Below are positions 46,540 to 54,793 of a DNA stretch of 64,000 bases, piece after piece; position 1 is the first letter of the stretch, and each line of letters begins with the position of its first letter. The notes under the pieces were generated by a model. The model saw only the letters and a program-made list of their open reading frames with translations. It had not been told where the DNA came from and made no database searches. Location of the stretch: NCBI GenBank assembly GCA_965242855.1, contig OZ251509.1, positions 372,001-436,000 of the forward strand, read 5' to 3'. Origin of the DNA: WTGU01 sp965242855 (GTDB taxonomy: Bacteria > Pseudomonadota > Alphaproteobacteria > UBA828). Both the position numbers and the translations under genes were made by a program.

Positions 46540-48045
46540 ATGATCCCCTATCCGACGTCGGCGCCGGAGGAGACGGCCGAAGGCGGCAACCGGGCCGTCT
46601 TCACGGTCGGCGAATTGTCGCGGGCGCTGAAGCGCACGGTGGAGGAGGCGTTCGCCTGGGTCAGCGTGCGCGGCGAGATCTCGGGCTGCAAGCGCGCCGC
46701 TTCGGGTCATCTCTATTTCGCGCTCAAGGATGCGGACGCCGTGCTCGACGCGGTCTGCTGGCGCGGCGCCGCCGGGCGCCTCGGCCTCGCGCCAGAGGAC
46801 GGCCTGGAGGTGGTGGCCACCGGCCGGGTCAGCACCTATCCGGGCCGCTCGCGCTACCAGCTCGTGGTCGAGCGGCTGGCGCTGGAGGGCGCGGGCGCCC
46901 TTCTCGCGCTGTTGGAGAAGCGCAAGCGCGCGCTCGCCGCCGAGGGCCTCTTCGACGCGGCGCGCAAGCGCGACCTGCCGTTCCTGCCCGCCGTGGTGGG
47001 GGTGGTGACCTCGCCCACCGGGGCCGCGATCCGCGACATCCTGCACCGCGTGCGCGCGCGCTTCCCGCGCCGCGTGCTGCTCTGGCCGGTCGCCGTGCAG
47101 GGCGAAGACGCCGCCCGGCAGATCGCCGCCGCGATCGCCGGTTTCAACCGCCTGCCGGAAGGCGGGCCGGTGCCGCGCCCGGACGTGCTGATCGTCGCCC
47201 GCGGCGGCGGCAGTCTGGAGGACCTCTGGGCCTTCAACGAGGAGGCCGTGGCGCGGGCGGCGGCGGCCAGCGCGATCCCGCTGATCGCCGCGGTGGGCCA
47301 CGAAACCGACGTGACGCTGATCGACCTGGCCGCCGACCGCCGGGCGCCGACTCCGACGGCGGCGGCGGAAATGGCCGTCCCGGTGCGCGCCGACCTGCTC
47401 GACCGGACGCGCGCCCTCGAACGCCGCCTCGGCGCCTCCGCCCGCCGCCTCCTGGCCGCGCGCCGGGCGCGGCTCGAGGGCCTCGGGCGCGGCCTGCCGG
47501 AGGCGCGCGGCCTGCTGGCGGCGGCGAGCCAGCGCTTCGACGACCGGGCCGAGCGGCTGGACCGCGCGCTGCGGGGCGGCCTCGCCGCGCGGGCGCGGAC
47601 GCTCGCCGGGCTGCGCCCGCTCAAGCCCCGCCAGCTGCTCGCGTTCAAGCGCCGGCAACTGGCGCGCGCCGCCGCCGGCCTTGCGTCGCAACGGCTGGCG
47701 GAGCGGATCGAGCGGGCGGGCGAAGACGCCGGCGCTCTCGCCGCACGCCTCGCGCGGGCGCGGAAGGCGGCGCTCCGCGCGCGCGCCGCGCGGGTCGAGA
47801 CCGCGGCGCGGCTGCTCGAAGGCTATTCCTACAAGGGGGTGCTGGCGCGCGGCTTCGCGGTGGTGCGCGACGCGCATGCGCGCCCGCTCGTCAGCGCGGC
47901 GCGGGTCAGGCCGGGCGCCGCGCTCTCCCTCGAATTCCGCGACGGCAGCGCGGACGCCGTCGCGGCCGGGCACCCCGCCCGCCGCCCCGCTCGCCGCAAG
48001 GCCGGGCCGGACGGTGAGAGCGGCGGCCAGGCGCCGCTTCTGTAA
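46540..48045 (+). CDS. xseA: Exodeoxyribonuclease VII large subunit
   Basis: XseA is the catalytic large subunit of exonuclease VII. The product is 501 aa. The N-terminal OB fold (FTVGELSRALKRTVEEAFAWVSVRGEIS) precedes the catalytic domain with VVGVVTSPTGAAIRDIL and ILHRVRARFPRRVLLWPVAVQGEDA in the same region. RGGGSLEDLWAFNEEAVARA and VGHETDVTLIDLAADRRAPTPTAAAE are the diagnostic motifs. The C-terminal part is a long coiled coil ending LLEGYSYKGVLARGFAVV. xseB is not adjacent. Confidence 0.96.
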   Translation: MIPYPTSAPEETAEGGNRAVFTVGELSRALKRTVEEAFAWVSVRGEISGCKRAASGHLYFALKDADAVLDAVCWRGAAGRLGLAPEDGLEVVATGRVSTYPGRSRYQLVVERLALEGAGALLALLEKRKRALAAEGLFDAARKRDLPFLPAVVGVVTSPTGAAIRDILHRVRARFPRRVLLWPVAVQGEDAARQIAAAIAGFNRLPEGGPVPRPDVLIVARGGGSLEDLWAFNEEAVARAAAASAIPLIAAVGHETDVTLIDLAADRRAPTPTAAAEMAVPVRADLLDRTRALERRLGASARRLLAARRARLEGLGRGLPEARGLLAAASQRFDDRAERLDRALRGGLAARARTLAGLRPLKPRQLLAFKRRQLARAAAGLASQRLAERIERAGEDAGALAARLARARKAALRARAARVETAARLLEGYSYKGVLARGFAVVRDAHARPLVSAARVRPGAALSLEFRDGSADAVAAGHPARRPARRKAGPDGESGGQAPLL

Positions 48046-48066
48046 CGCCCTCCAGGCGCCCACGCC

Positions 48067-48984
48067 TCAGGGGCGGCGGGGCGGACCGTAGAGAGCGCCG
48101 CAGCGGGCGATGAACGCGGCGGCATGGCGCCTCGGAATGGGGAACAGGCTGCGGAGGCGGAGGAGGAGCCAGCGCCACCGGTCGGGCGCGCGGCGGCGGC
48201 GCGCATGGCGCCAGGCGCGACCCGCCGCGCGGTAGCAGGCATGTTGCCGGAGCCGCCGGGGCATGTCCGGCCGCTCGGCGACGAGGCGTTCGAGGGCGCC
48301 GGTGGTGTCGTGCCACATGCCGTCCATATCCTCGGTGAGCCGCCCGGGCGCGACGCGCGGCACGTAGGCCACCGTCGCGTCGAGGCGCAGGAACACGCTC
48401 CCCGGCCGGAACGCCATCCGCAACCCGAGGGTGTAATCCTGGGCGCGCCAGAACCGCTCGTCGCAGCCGCCGGCGGCGCGGGCCGCGTCGGCGCGCACCA
48501 GGACATTCACGGGCCCAAACAGGCAGCCCCGGATCATCGCCCGACGCGGGTCCGCGATAGTCTCGACCGGCGCGGCGGAAAGATCGGCGCCGAAATCAAG
48601 CGGCGCGCCCTCGTCGTAGAACGCATACTGCCCGAAGGCTACCGTTGCCCCCCCCCGACTCAGGGTGTCCAGCAGCGCCTGCGTCGCGCCGTCGACGAGC
48701 AGGTCGTCGGCGTCGCAGAATTTGACGAACGGCATCCGCGCCCGCTCGAGGCCCCGGTTCGTCGCGTGGGCGACGCCGTGGTTCGCCTGCTCGACGATGG
48801 TCGTGTCCGGCCAGCCCGCCGTCCGCTCCTTCAGGATGGCCAGGGACCCGTCGGTCGAGCCGTCGTCGACGAAGATGTACTCGCGGTCGAAATCGCCGCG
48901 CTGCGCCGCGAGCCGCTCCAGCACCCCCGGCAGCCACGGCGCCTTGTTGTAAACCGGCACGACGAAGGAAACGCCGGTCTTCAT
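48067..48984 (-). CDS. Glycosyltransferase family 2 protein
   Basis: This 305-aa GT-A glycosyltransferase starts at 48984 (MKTGVSFVVPVYNKAPWLPGVLERL). Donor-binding parts are FVDDGSTDGSLAILKE and KFCDADDLL (DxD-like). The acceptor region contains RAAGGCDERFWRAQDYTLGLRM. The C-terminal 60 residues are Arg-rich and may lie on the membrane. There are no neighbouring polysaccharide genes, so the substrate is unknown. It is convergent with xseA, 21 bases apart. Confidence 0.88.
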   Translation of the reverse strand: MKTGVSFVVPVYNKAPWLPGVLERLAAQRGDFDREYIFVDDGSTDGSLAILKERTAGWPDTTIVEQANHGVAHATNRGLERARMPFVKFCDADDLLVDGATQALLDTLSRGGATVAFGQYAFYDEGAPLDFGADLSAAPVETIADPRRAMIRGCLFGPVNVLVRADAARAAGGCDERFWRAQDYTLGLRMAFRPGSVFLRLDATVAYVPRVAPGRLTEDMDGMWHDTTGALERLVAERPDMPRRLRQHACYRAAGRAWRHARRRRAPDRWRWLLLRLRSLFPIPRRHAAAFIARCGALYGPPRRP

Positions 48985-49063
48985 GCGGTGCGCGCCCGGA
49001 CCCGGACTGCCGCGTTCTCCGTACACGCGGGGGTAGATAAAGTCACCTCGTCAGAATCAGTTA

Positions 49064-49330
49064 TTAGAACAAAATTCCGCGCAGTAAACTGACAAAAAGA
49101 GTAATCAAAGCGACGGAAATAATCCCCATTAACCAACGCAACAGGGCAGACTCCCGCTGTGCAATGAGTTTTTCGACACGTTGAATATCTTCCTTCGTTG
49201 CAAGGTGTTGAAGGTGTGCCTCGAGGGCGGCAACCCGACCGCCAAGGTTCTGCCCACCCCCGTCTCCACCGCCAGCAGCCGCAGTTGGTGGAGGTTGTGA
49301 CGCTGGGTGTGGATGAACAGTGCCTGTCAT
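49064..49330 (-). CDS. Small coiled-coil / single-membrane-segment protein (88 aa)
   Basis: I do not recognise this protein. The start at 49330 overlaps the preceding gene stop by ATGA. Residues 1-30 are Pro/Gly-rich and disordered. Residues 32-65 form a coiled coil (VAALEAHLQHLATKEDIQRVEKLIAQRESALL), and the C-terminus is a membrane helix (WLMGIISVALITLFVSLL). This layout matches small membrane-anchored or phage-like accessory proteins, sometimes labelled DUF1640-like. The DNA is AT-richer than its surroundings. Confidence 0.6.
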   Translation of the reverse strand: MTGTVHPHPASQPPPTAAAGGGDGGGQNLGGRVAALEAHLQHLATKEDIQRVEKLIAQRESALLRWLMGIISVALITLFVSLLRGILF

Positions 49331-49590
49331 GCCCGTACCTTGGAGAGCCATTCCCACAGGTCGCTCCTGTTAAAACCGGAATAGGATGAAAACTCGACGA
49401 CAACTCCCAACGAACCTTCTTCGGATTTCACCCCGACAGTTTCGGCTATCTCCGATGTGAGCGTGATGCCCTCCGGCGCGATGAATGCCAGCCGGTCATC
49501 CAAGACGAAATGCCGATCCGGCCATTTCTTCTTGATGGTATCCCAGGCGCGCTCGCTCGGCTGGTTTAGAAAAATGGCATAAGTGCTCAT
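49327..49590 (-). CDS. Hypothetical protein, 87 aa, paired with membrane protein
   Basis: The product begins MSTYAIFLNQPSERAWDTIKKKWPDRHFVLDD and ends SDLWEWLSKVRA. It is soluble and mixed alpha/beta. No family is recognised. Its stop overlaps the start of the 88-aa coiled-coil/membrane gene by ATGA, so the two are produced together and are likely partners. The pair is AT-richer than neighbouring genes and lies between a glycosyltransferase and a molybdenum hydroxylase operon, which suggests a small acquired module. Confidence 0.6.
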   Translation of the reverse strand: MSTYAIFLNQPSERAWDTIKKKWPDRHFVLDDRLAFIAPEGITLTSEIAETVGVKSEEGSLGVVVEFSSYSGFNRSDLWEWLSKVRA

Positions 49591-49654
49591 GAGTCGCGCG
49601 CCATGTCAGAGCTGGTCTTCAACCGACCCTAATTTCCGGCCACACGATACGCCG

Positions 49655-52129
49655 TCAGGCCTCGGCGCGCTTCTCGGCTTCGCGGATGGCGGCGCGGAGG
49701 ATTTTGGGCGTCAGCGGGAGGGAGTCGACCTTGACGCCGAGGGGGCGCAGCGCGTCCTCGATGGCGGCCGCGAGCGCCGGCGGCGCGCCCATGCGTCCGC
49801 CCTCGCCGCCGCCCTTGATGCCGTATTCGGTGAAGGGCGAGGGCGTCTCGACATGGCCCACGCGGATGTCGGACGGCGTCTCCATCAGCGTCGGGTGCAG
49901 ATAGTCGGTGAGCAGCGCGTTCTGCAACTGGCCGCTCTCGTCGTAATGGAAATGCTCGTAGAACGCGCTGCCGATGCCGTTCACGGTGCCGCCGCGCACG
50001 TGGCCGGCCAGGGTCATCGGGTTCACCATGGTGCCGCAGTCGTGGACGGCGACGTAATCGAGGAAGTGGACCTTCCCCGTCTCGACATCGACCTCGACCA
50101 CCGGGAGATGGCACATGTGGCCCACGATCGGGTAGAAGATGCCGAGATCGGTGCGGTCCTCGGACGGCATGGTCGTGACCGGATGGTCGTAGACGTATGC
50201 CGCGTCGATCCCGCTCGTGAGGTCGTGGTCCTCCGGCATCGACAGCCGGAAATAGTGGGCGTGCAGGGCGACCTCGGCAAGCGTCTTCTCCTTGCCGGGA
50301 ACGCCCTGGACGCCGATCTTGCCGGCGCGGAATTCGAGATCGCTCGGATCCGCCTCCAGCATGTGGCTGGCGACGCGCAGCATCTTTTCCTTGATGACGT
50401 CGGCGGCCCCGCTCACCGCGCCGGCGATCATGACGGTGAAGCGGCTGCCGCCCGGCCCCGACGAGTTGAACCCCTTGTCGGAATCGGCGTAGCCGACGGC
50501 GATGTCGGCCGGCTCCATCTCGAGCTTCTCCGCCAGCACCTGGACGGCCATGGTCTCCGGGCTGTTGCCCCAGAAGGGGGCGTTCAGCGTGATGAACGCC
50601 TTGCCCGTCGGGTCGATGTTGATGGCGACGCTTTCGGGCGAGCTGGAGAGGGTGAAGCCGGGGTTGTCGTTCGGGTTCCACATCCAGAACTCGGTGGCGC
50701 TGAAGACGCTGCGTTCCTGGCAGGTGGCGACGCCGATGCCGATATGGCGCCCCTGCTTCCGGGCCTCCGCCTGCTTCCTGCGCCAGCCCTCGTAATCGAG
50801 CATCGAGAGCGCCTTGTCGAGGACGGCCTCGTAATTGCCGCTGTCGTACATGTTGCCGGTCGGCATGATGTAGGGGAAGGCGTCGGCGCCGATGAAATTG
50901 CGCCGGCGGATCTCCACCGGGTCCATGCCGAGAGCGTCGCAGGCGGCATCGACCAGGCGCTCCAGCACGAAATTGCCGACCTCGGAGCCGAAGCCGCGAT
51001 AGGCTCCCTGCTGGCACTTGTTGGTGAACACGGCGGTGAGATCGACCTGCACGCTGCCGATGCGGTAGGGACCGGTGACCTGGGCCATGGCGTTGCCGTG
51101 CTGGCCCACGCCGTATTGGAAATAGGCGCCGTAGTCGTCGATGACCTTGAGCCGCAGGGCGGTCATCGTGCCGTCCTTCCTGAGCGCGAGCGCGGCGTCG
51201 TAGATGCGGTCGGAGCCGTGGGCGTCGCCGCTCGTCATGTTGTCGATGCGGTCCTCCAGATACTTGACCGGGCGCCCGACGGCGCGGGCGAGGGTGGCGG
51301 CCAGGGTGCACACCTTGTGGCAGAAGAGCTTGCTGCCGAAGCTGCCGCCGGCATCGGTCGGCACGATGTTGAGCCGGTGGGGATCGACCTTGAGCGAGAC
51401 CGCGATCAGCCAGCCGACGTAGTTGTACATCGAGGTGTTGGCGTGGATCGTGAACTTGCCCGTGCCCCGGTCGAAATGGGCGGTGGCGCCGACGGTCTCC
51501 AGAGGCGTCCCGCCGGAGCGCGGCCAGCGCAGACGCCGCTCGACCGTCAGGTCGGCCGCCGCGAAATCCTCGTCCACCGGGCCGAAGGTGATCGTGCGCT
51601 GGAGCGCCACGTTGGTGTCCCCGCGCTCCGGATGGAGCACCGCGGTGCCGGTGGACGTCACCGCCTCCTCCGGATCGACCACCGCGGGCAGCGGCTCGTA
51701 TTCGACCTCGATCAGCTCGCAGGCGTCCTCGGCGACGTAGCGGCTCTCGGCCACCACGGCCGCCACCGCCTCTCCCACGTGGCGCACGCGGTCCACCGCG
51801 ATGCAGTACTGCGGCGTCGGCGGGCTGGAGAAATCCGCGCAAGGGCCGGTGACCCGCGCCGCCTCCGCGCCCGTCATGACGCAGAGGACGCCGGGCAGCG
51901 CCTCGGCCCGGGCCTTGTCGATGCGCTTGATGCGCGCATGCGCGTGGGGGCTGCGCAGCACCGCCGCATGGGCCATGTTGGGCAGCGTCACGTCGTCGGC
52001 GTAGGTGCCGGAGCCCGTGAGCAGGCGAGTATCCTCGACCCGCTTCATGCTGTGGCCGATGGCGAAATAATCCGACTTCGGCTTCTCGCGCTGCCGGGAT
52101 TCGGGAATGTAATGACGCGCGCGGGTCAT
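49655..52129 (-). CDS. Molybdenum hydroxylase large subunit (xanthine dehydrogenase/CoxL family)
   Basis: This Mo-pterin-binding subunit (824 aa) is of an aerobic molybdenum hydroxylase. The start at 52129 overlaps the small-subunit stop by ATGA. The active-site loop reads AYRGFGSE rather than the AYxCSFR of form I CO dehydrogenase, so CO oxidation is unlikely. The catalytic Glu is expected in GIKGGGEGGRMGAPP near the C-terminus. Other blocks are RVEDTRLLTGSGTYADDV and GVLCVMTGAEAARV. The likely reaction is hydroxylation of an N-heterocycle or aldehyde; the substrate is unknown. Confidence 0.9.
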   Translation of the reverse strand: MTRARHYIPESRQREKPKSDYFAIGHSMKRVEDTRLLTGSGTYADDVTLPNMAHAAVLRSPHAHARIKRIDKARAEALPGVLCVMTGAEAARVTGPCADFSSPPTPQYCIAVDRVRHVGEAVAAVVAESRYVAEDACELIEVEYEPLPAVVDPEEAVTSTGTAVLHPERGDTNVALQRTITFGPVDEDFAAADLTVERRLRWPRSGGTPLETVGATAHFDRGTGKFTIHANTSMYNYVGWLIAVSLKVDPHRLNIVPTDAGGSFGSKLFCHKVCTLAATLARAVGRPVKYLEDRIDNMTSGDAHGSDRIYDAALALRKDGTMTALRLKVIDDYGAYFQYGVGQHGNAMAQVTGPYRIGSVQVDLTAVFTNKCQQGAYRGFGSEVGNFVLERLVDAACDALGMDPVEIRRRNFIGADAFPYIMPTGNMYDSGNYEAVLDKALSMLDYEGWRRKQAEARKQGRHIGIGVATCQERSVFSATEFWMWNPNDNPGFTLSSSPESVAINIDPTGKAFITLNAPFWGNSPETMAVQVLAEKLEMEPADIAVGYADSDKGFNSSGPGGSRFTVMIAGAVSGAADVIKEKMLRVASHMLEADPSDLEFRAGKIGVQGVPGKEKTLAEVALHAHYFRLSMPEDHDLTSGIDAAYVYDHPVTTMPSEDRTDLGIFYPIVGHMCHLPVVEVDVETGKVHFLDYVAVHDCGTMVNPMTLAGHVRGGTVNGIGSAFYEHFHYDESGQLQNALLTDYLHPTLMETPSDIRVGHVETPSPFTEYGIKGGGEGGRMGAPPALAAAIEDALRPLGVKVDSLPLTPKILRAAIREAEKRAEA

Positions 52130-52608
52130 GACCTGCCCCCCTGCATCCGTTCGGCGGCGGCTTGCACCGCCTCCACGATGGTCTGATAGCCGGTGCACCG
52201 GCAGAGGTTGCCGGAGATCGCCTCGCGGATGTCCTCGACGCCGGGCGCCGGCGTATTCTCCAGGAGCTCGACCGCCGCCATCAACATGCCGGGCGTGCAG
52301 AAGCCGCATTGCAGGCCGTGCTTCTCCCAGAACGCTTCCTGAAGCGGGTGCATGTCGTCGGCGGTGCCCAGTCCCTCGACGGTGCGCACCTGCGCGCCTT
52401 CCGCCTGGACGGCGAACATCAGGCAGGAGCGCGCGCTCTCGCCGTCGACCAGCACGGTGCAGGCGCCGCAGACCCCGTGCTCGCAGCCCACATGGGTGCC
52501 CGTCAGCCCCAGCCCCTCGCGCAGGAAGTCGCTGAGCAGCGTGCGCGGCTCCGCGCGGGCCGCGCGGGTCTCGCCGTTGACCACGAGCTCGATGGTGCGT
52601 GTCGCCAT
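52126..52608 (-). CDS. Molybdenum hydroxylase 2Fe-2S subunit (CoxS family)
   Basis: This 160-aa small subunit carries two 2Fe-2S clusters. The N-terminal plant-type cluster is HVGCEHGVCGACTVLVDG with a later SCLMF. The second cluster uses GLQCGFCTPGML and GNLCRCTGY. The ATG at 52608 has AAGGAGA upstream. It passes electrons between the molybdenum site and the FAD subunit. It sits between the medium subunit (11 bases upstream) and the large subunit (overlapping). Confidence 0.95.
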   Translation of the reverse strand: MATRTIELVVNGETRAARAEPRTLLSDFLREGLGLTGTHVGCEHGVCGACTVLVDGESARSCLMFAVQAEGAQVRTVEGLGTADDMHPLQEAFWEKHGLQCGFCTPGMLMAAVELLENTPAPGVEDIREAISGNLCRCTGYQTIVEAVQAAAERMQGGRS

Positions 52609-52619
52609 GTCCGTCTCCT

Positions 52620-53483
52620 TCAGCGGCAGCGGGAGGACGCCTCGGCGAGCGCGCGCCGGGCCAGGGCGCGCACGAGATCGCGCCGGTAGTCCGCGTCCGC
52701 GTGGTAATCCGCGCCCGGGTCCGCGTCGTCGGCCGCGATTCCGGCCGCTCGGCGGAAGGCCGCCTCGTCGGGGGCGGCCCCCCGCAGGGAGTCCTCGGCC
52801 CGCCGCGCCCGGTGCGGCCCGTCGCCCACGCCGGCGCAGCCGAGCCGGACTTCGCCGCAGGCGGCGCCGTCGCGTTCGACCGTCGCGCCCACGGCGACGG
52901 TGGCGAAGTCGCCCTTGCGGGCGCTGACCTCCTGAAAGGACCATCCCCGGCCCGCCGGCGCGCGCGGCACGCGCAGCTCGACCAGGAGCTCGTCGGGGCG
53001 GGCGGCCGTGCTCAGGGCGCCGGCGAAGAATTCGGAAGCGCCCACGATGCGTTCGCCCGCGACGCTGCGCAGCACGAATTCCGCGTCGCACATGAGCATC
53101 ACCGCCGGCATTTCCGAGGCCGGGTCGGCGTGGCAGAGATTGCCGCAGAGCGTGCCGCGGTTGCGGATCGGCCCGTGGGCGACATAAGCGTAGGCGGCGG
53201 CCATCAGCGGGCATGCCTCACGCACGGCGGGCGACTCGTGCACCGCCTTGTGGCGGGCCAGGGCGCCGATCCGCAGCCGCCCATCCTCGAGGCGCACGTG
53301 GTCGAGAGCGGGGAGGCGGTTGATGTCGACCAGCAGGCCGGGATGCAGCACCCGCAGGTTCAACATCGGCACCAAGCTCTGGCCACCGGCCAGGACCTTG
53401 GCCGCGTCGCCGTGCTCGGAGAGCAGGGCGAGCGCCTCCTGAAGCGTCTCCGGGCGGCGGTAGTCGAACGGCGGCGGCTTCAT
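52620..53483 (-). CDS. Molybdenum hydroxylase FAD-binding medium subunit (CoxM family)
   Basis: This 287-aa FAD subunit starts at 53483 (MKPPPFDYRRPETLQEAL). FAD-binding motifs are LAGGQSLVPMLNLR near residue 31 and the second motif RNRGTLCGNLCHADPASEMP near residue 107. ELRVPRAPAGRGWSFQEVSARKGDFATVAVGA is typical of the CO-dehydrogenase flavoprotein C-terminal domain. It heads the M-S-L set. The 107-base leader before it contains a series of TCCGCGCG repeats. Confidence 0.93.
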   Translation of the reverse strand: MKPPPFDYRRPETLQEALALLSEHGDAAKVLAGGQSLVPMLNLRVLHPGLLVDINRLPALDHVRLEDGRLRIGALARHKAVHESPAVREACPLMAAAYAYVAHGPIRNRGTLCGNLCHADPASEMPAVMLMCDAEFVLRSVAGERIVGASEFFAGALSTAARPDELLVELRVPRAPAGRGWSFQEVSARKGDFATVAVGATVERDGAACGEVRLGCAGVGDGPHRARRAEDSLRGAAPDEAAFRRAAGIAADDADPGADYHADADYRRDLVRALARRALAEASSRCR

Positions 53484-53527
53484 CCCGAGGGCCTCCCTTC
53501 CCGTTCCCGGACGGCGGTCCGGTTCAT

Positions 53528-53585
53528 TCCGCGCGCACTCCCTCCGCGCGCATTCCGCGCACTCCTTCCGCGCGCGTTCCGCGCG
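53528..53585. repeat. Five direct repeats of TCCGCGC(G) upstream of the molybdenum hydroxylase genes
   Basis: Copies of TCCGCGC/TCCGCGCG start at 53528, 53543, 53554, 53567 and 53578, spaced 15, 11, 13 and 11 bases. They lie in the 107-base gap between the flavin monooxygenase stop and the FAD-subunit start. The near-helical spacing could suit a regulator, or it may be a simple slippage product. Confidence 0.5.
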
Positions 53586-53590
53586 ACACT

Positions 53591-54793
53591 CTAGAGCAAG
53601 CCGGCGTCCGGTTCCATGCCGAGCACCGCGCGGCCGTACAGGGCGCCCGCCACGTCGAAGTTGAAGGAGATGTGCGCGTTGATCGCGTGGATGTCGCGAA
53701 AGCTCCGTTGCAGGGGATTGCGCTCGTAGAGCGCGGCCCCGCCGGCCGCCCCGAACAGGATGTCGACCGCGCGCCGGCATTCGTTCGCGGCGTGAGCGCC
53801 GTCGCGCCGGAAGCGCGCTTTCGTCGTCATGCCGGGGACCGTCCCGGCCTCCGCATGCGCCATCGCCTCGGCACAGGCGGCGCGCATGAGGGCGCCGGCG
53901 GCGTCGATCCTGACCGCCGCCTCCGCGATCTTGATCTGCACCGGCGCATGTTCGGCCACCCGCGTGCCGCCGTAGGAGCCGACGCGCTTCGCGGTCGCGG
54001 CGATGAACCCCTCCAGCGCCCCCTCCGCGGTGCCGAGCGCGCAGCCCGCCAGCACGTAGGGGAACATCGCGAAGACGGGGAGCCTGTAAACGGCCCCGGT
54101 GTTGAGCGCGAGCCCCGGCGCCCGGCAGCCCTTGGTGTCCTCCACCGAGAGGGTGCGGTGTGCCGGCACGAACGCCTCGTCCACCGCCACGTCGTTGCTC
54201 CCCGTCCCGCGCAGGGCGGCGGCGTGCCAGGTATCGACGATGGCGAAGTCGGCGCGGGGAAGCAGGAAGATGCGGTGCTCGGCCGGGTCCGTCCCGGCGA
54301 CGATGCCGCCCAGCATGTTCCAGCCGCTGGAATCGACCCCGCTGGAGAACGGCCAGCGGCCGGACAGGACGAACCCGCCGTCCACCGCGCGCGCGCGCCC
54401 GGCGGGGAAGATCAGCGACGCCGCGACGAGCGCGTCCCGGTCCGCGCTCCAGACCTCGGCCTGGGCTTGCGGCTCGAACATGGCCAGCATCCAGTGGTGG
54501 CTTAGAAGGTTGGTCAGGTTCCAAGCGCTCGACGGGCAGGCGCGGGCGACGACGGCGCCGAGATCGACGAGGATGCCGTAATCGAGCTCGCCGCCGCCCA
54601 CCCGCTTCGGCTGCAACACGCGGAACAGCCCGTTCTCGTGGAACGCGGCCTCCGTCTCCGCCGGCAACCGCCGCCGCTCCTCGGCCAGGGCGGCGCGCTC
54701 CCGCAGGCCCGGCAGCAACGCCTCGGCCCGGCGCAGGACCGAATCGCGATCCGCATCCCGGTCGAAGGGTCGCGCCGGGGCACGGCGGCTCAT
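53591..54793 (-). CDS. Acyl-CoA dehydrogenase-fold flavin monooxygenase (two-component hydroxylase type)
   Basis: This 400-aa flavoprotein has the acyl-CoA dehydrogenase fold, of the group that acts as oxygenase component in two-component hydroxylases (HsaA, HpaB-like, NcnH). Indicators are PAETEAAFHENGLFRVLQPKRVGGGELDYG, ARACPSSAWNLTNLLSHHWMLAMF and GRWPFSSGVDSSGWNMLGGIV. The ending shows HAINAHISFNFDVAGALYGR. The start at 54793 overlaps the NAPRT-like gene by ATGA. A separate flavin reductase is needed and is not adjacent. The substrate is unknown. Confidence 0.82.
   Translation of the reverse strand: MSRRAPARPFDRDADRDSVLRRAEALLPGLRERAALAEERRRLPAETEAAFHENGLFRVLQPKRVGGGELDYGILVDLGAVVARACPSSAWNLTNLLSHHWMLAMFEPQAQAEVWSADRDALVAASLIFPAGRARAVDGGFVLSGRWPFSSGVDSSGWNMLGGIVAGTDPAEHRIFLLPRADFAIVDTWHAAALRGTGSNDVAVDEAFVPAHRTLSVEDTKGCRAPGLALNTGAVYRLPVFAMFPYVLAGCALGTAEGALEGFIAATAKRVGSYGGTRVAEHAPVQIKIAEAAVRIDAAGALMRAACAEAMAHAEAGTVPGMTTKARFRRDGAHAANECRRAVDILFGAAGGAALYERNPLQRSFRDIHAINAHISFNFDVAGALYGRAVLGMEPDAGLL

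Noticed and set aside
45165..48017. Very long open frame (950 codons) on the plus strand
   Set aside because: It runs antisense to purD and in a wrong frame of xseA. Its translation is low-complexity Arg/Gly/Ala sequence; purD and xseA explain the region fully.
49583..52186. 867-codon open frame on the plus strand
   Set aside because: It is antisense to the molybdenum hydroxylase large subunit and results from the lack of stops in very GC-rich DNA.
49655..53483. Aerobic carbon monoxide dehydrogenase (coxMSL)
   Set aside because: The active-site loop is AYRGFGSE, not AYxCSFR (form I), so CO oxidation is not supported; it was called a general molybdenum hydroxylase.
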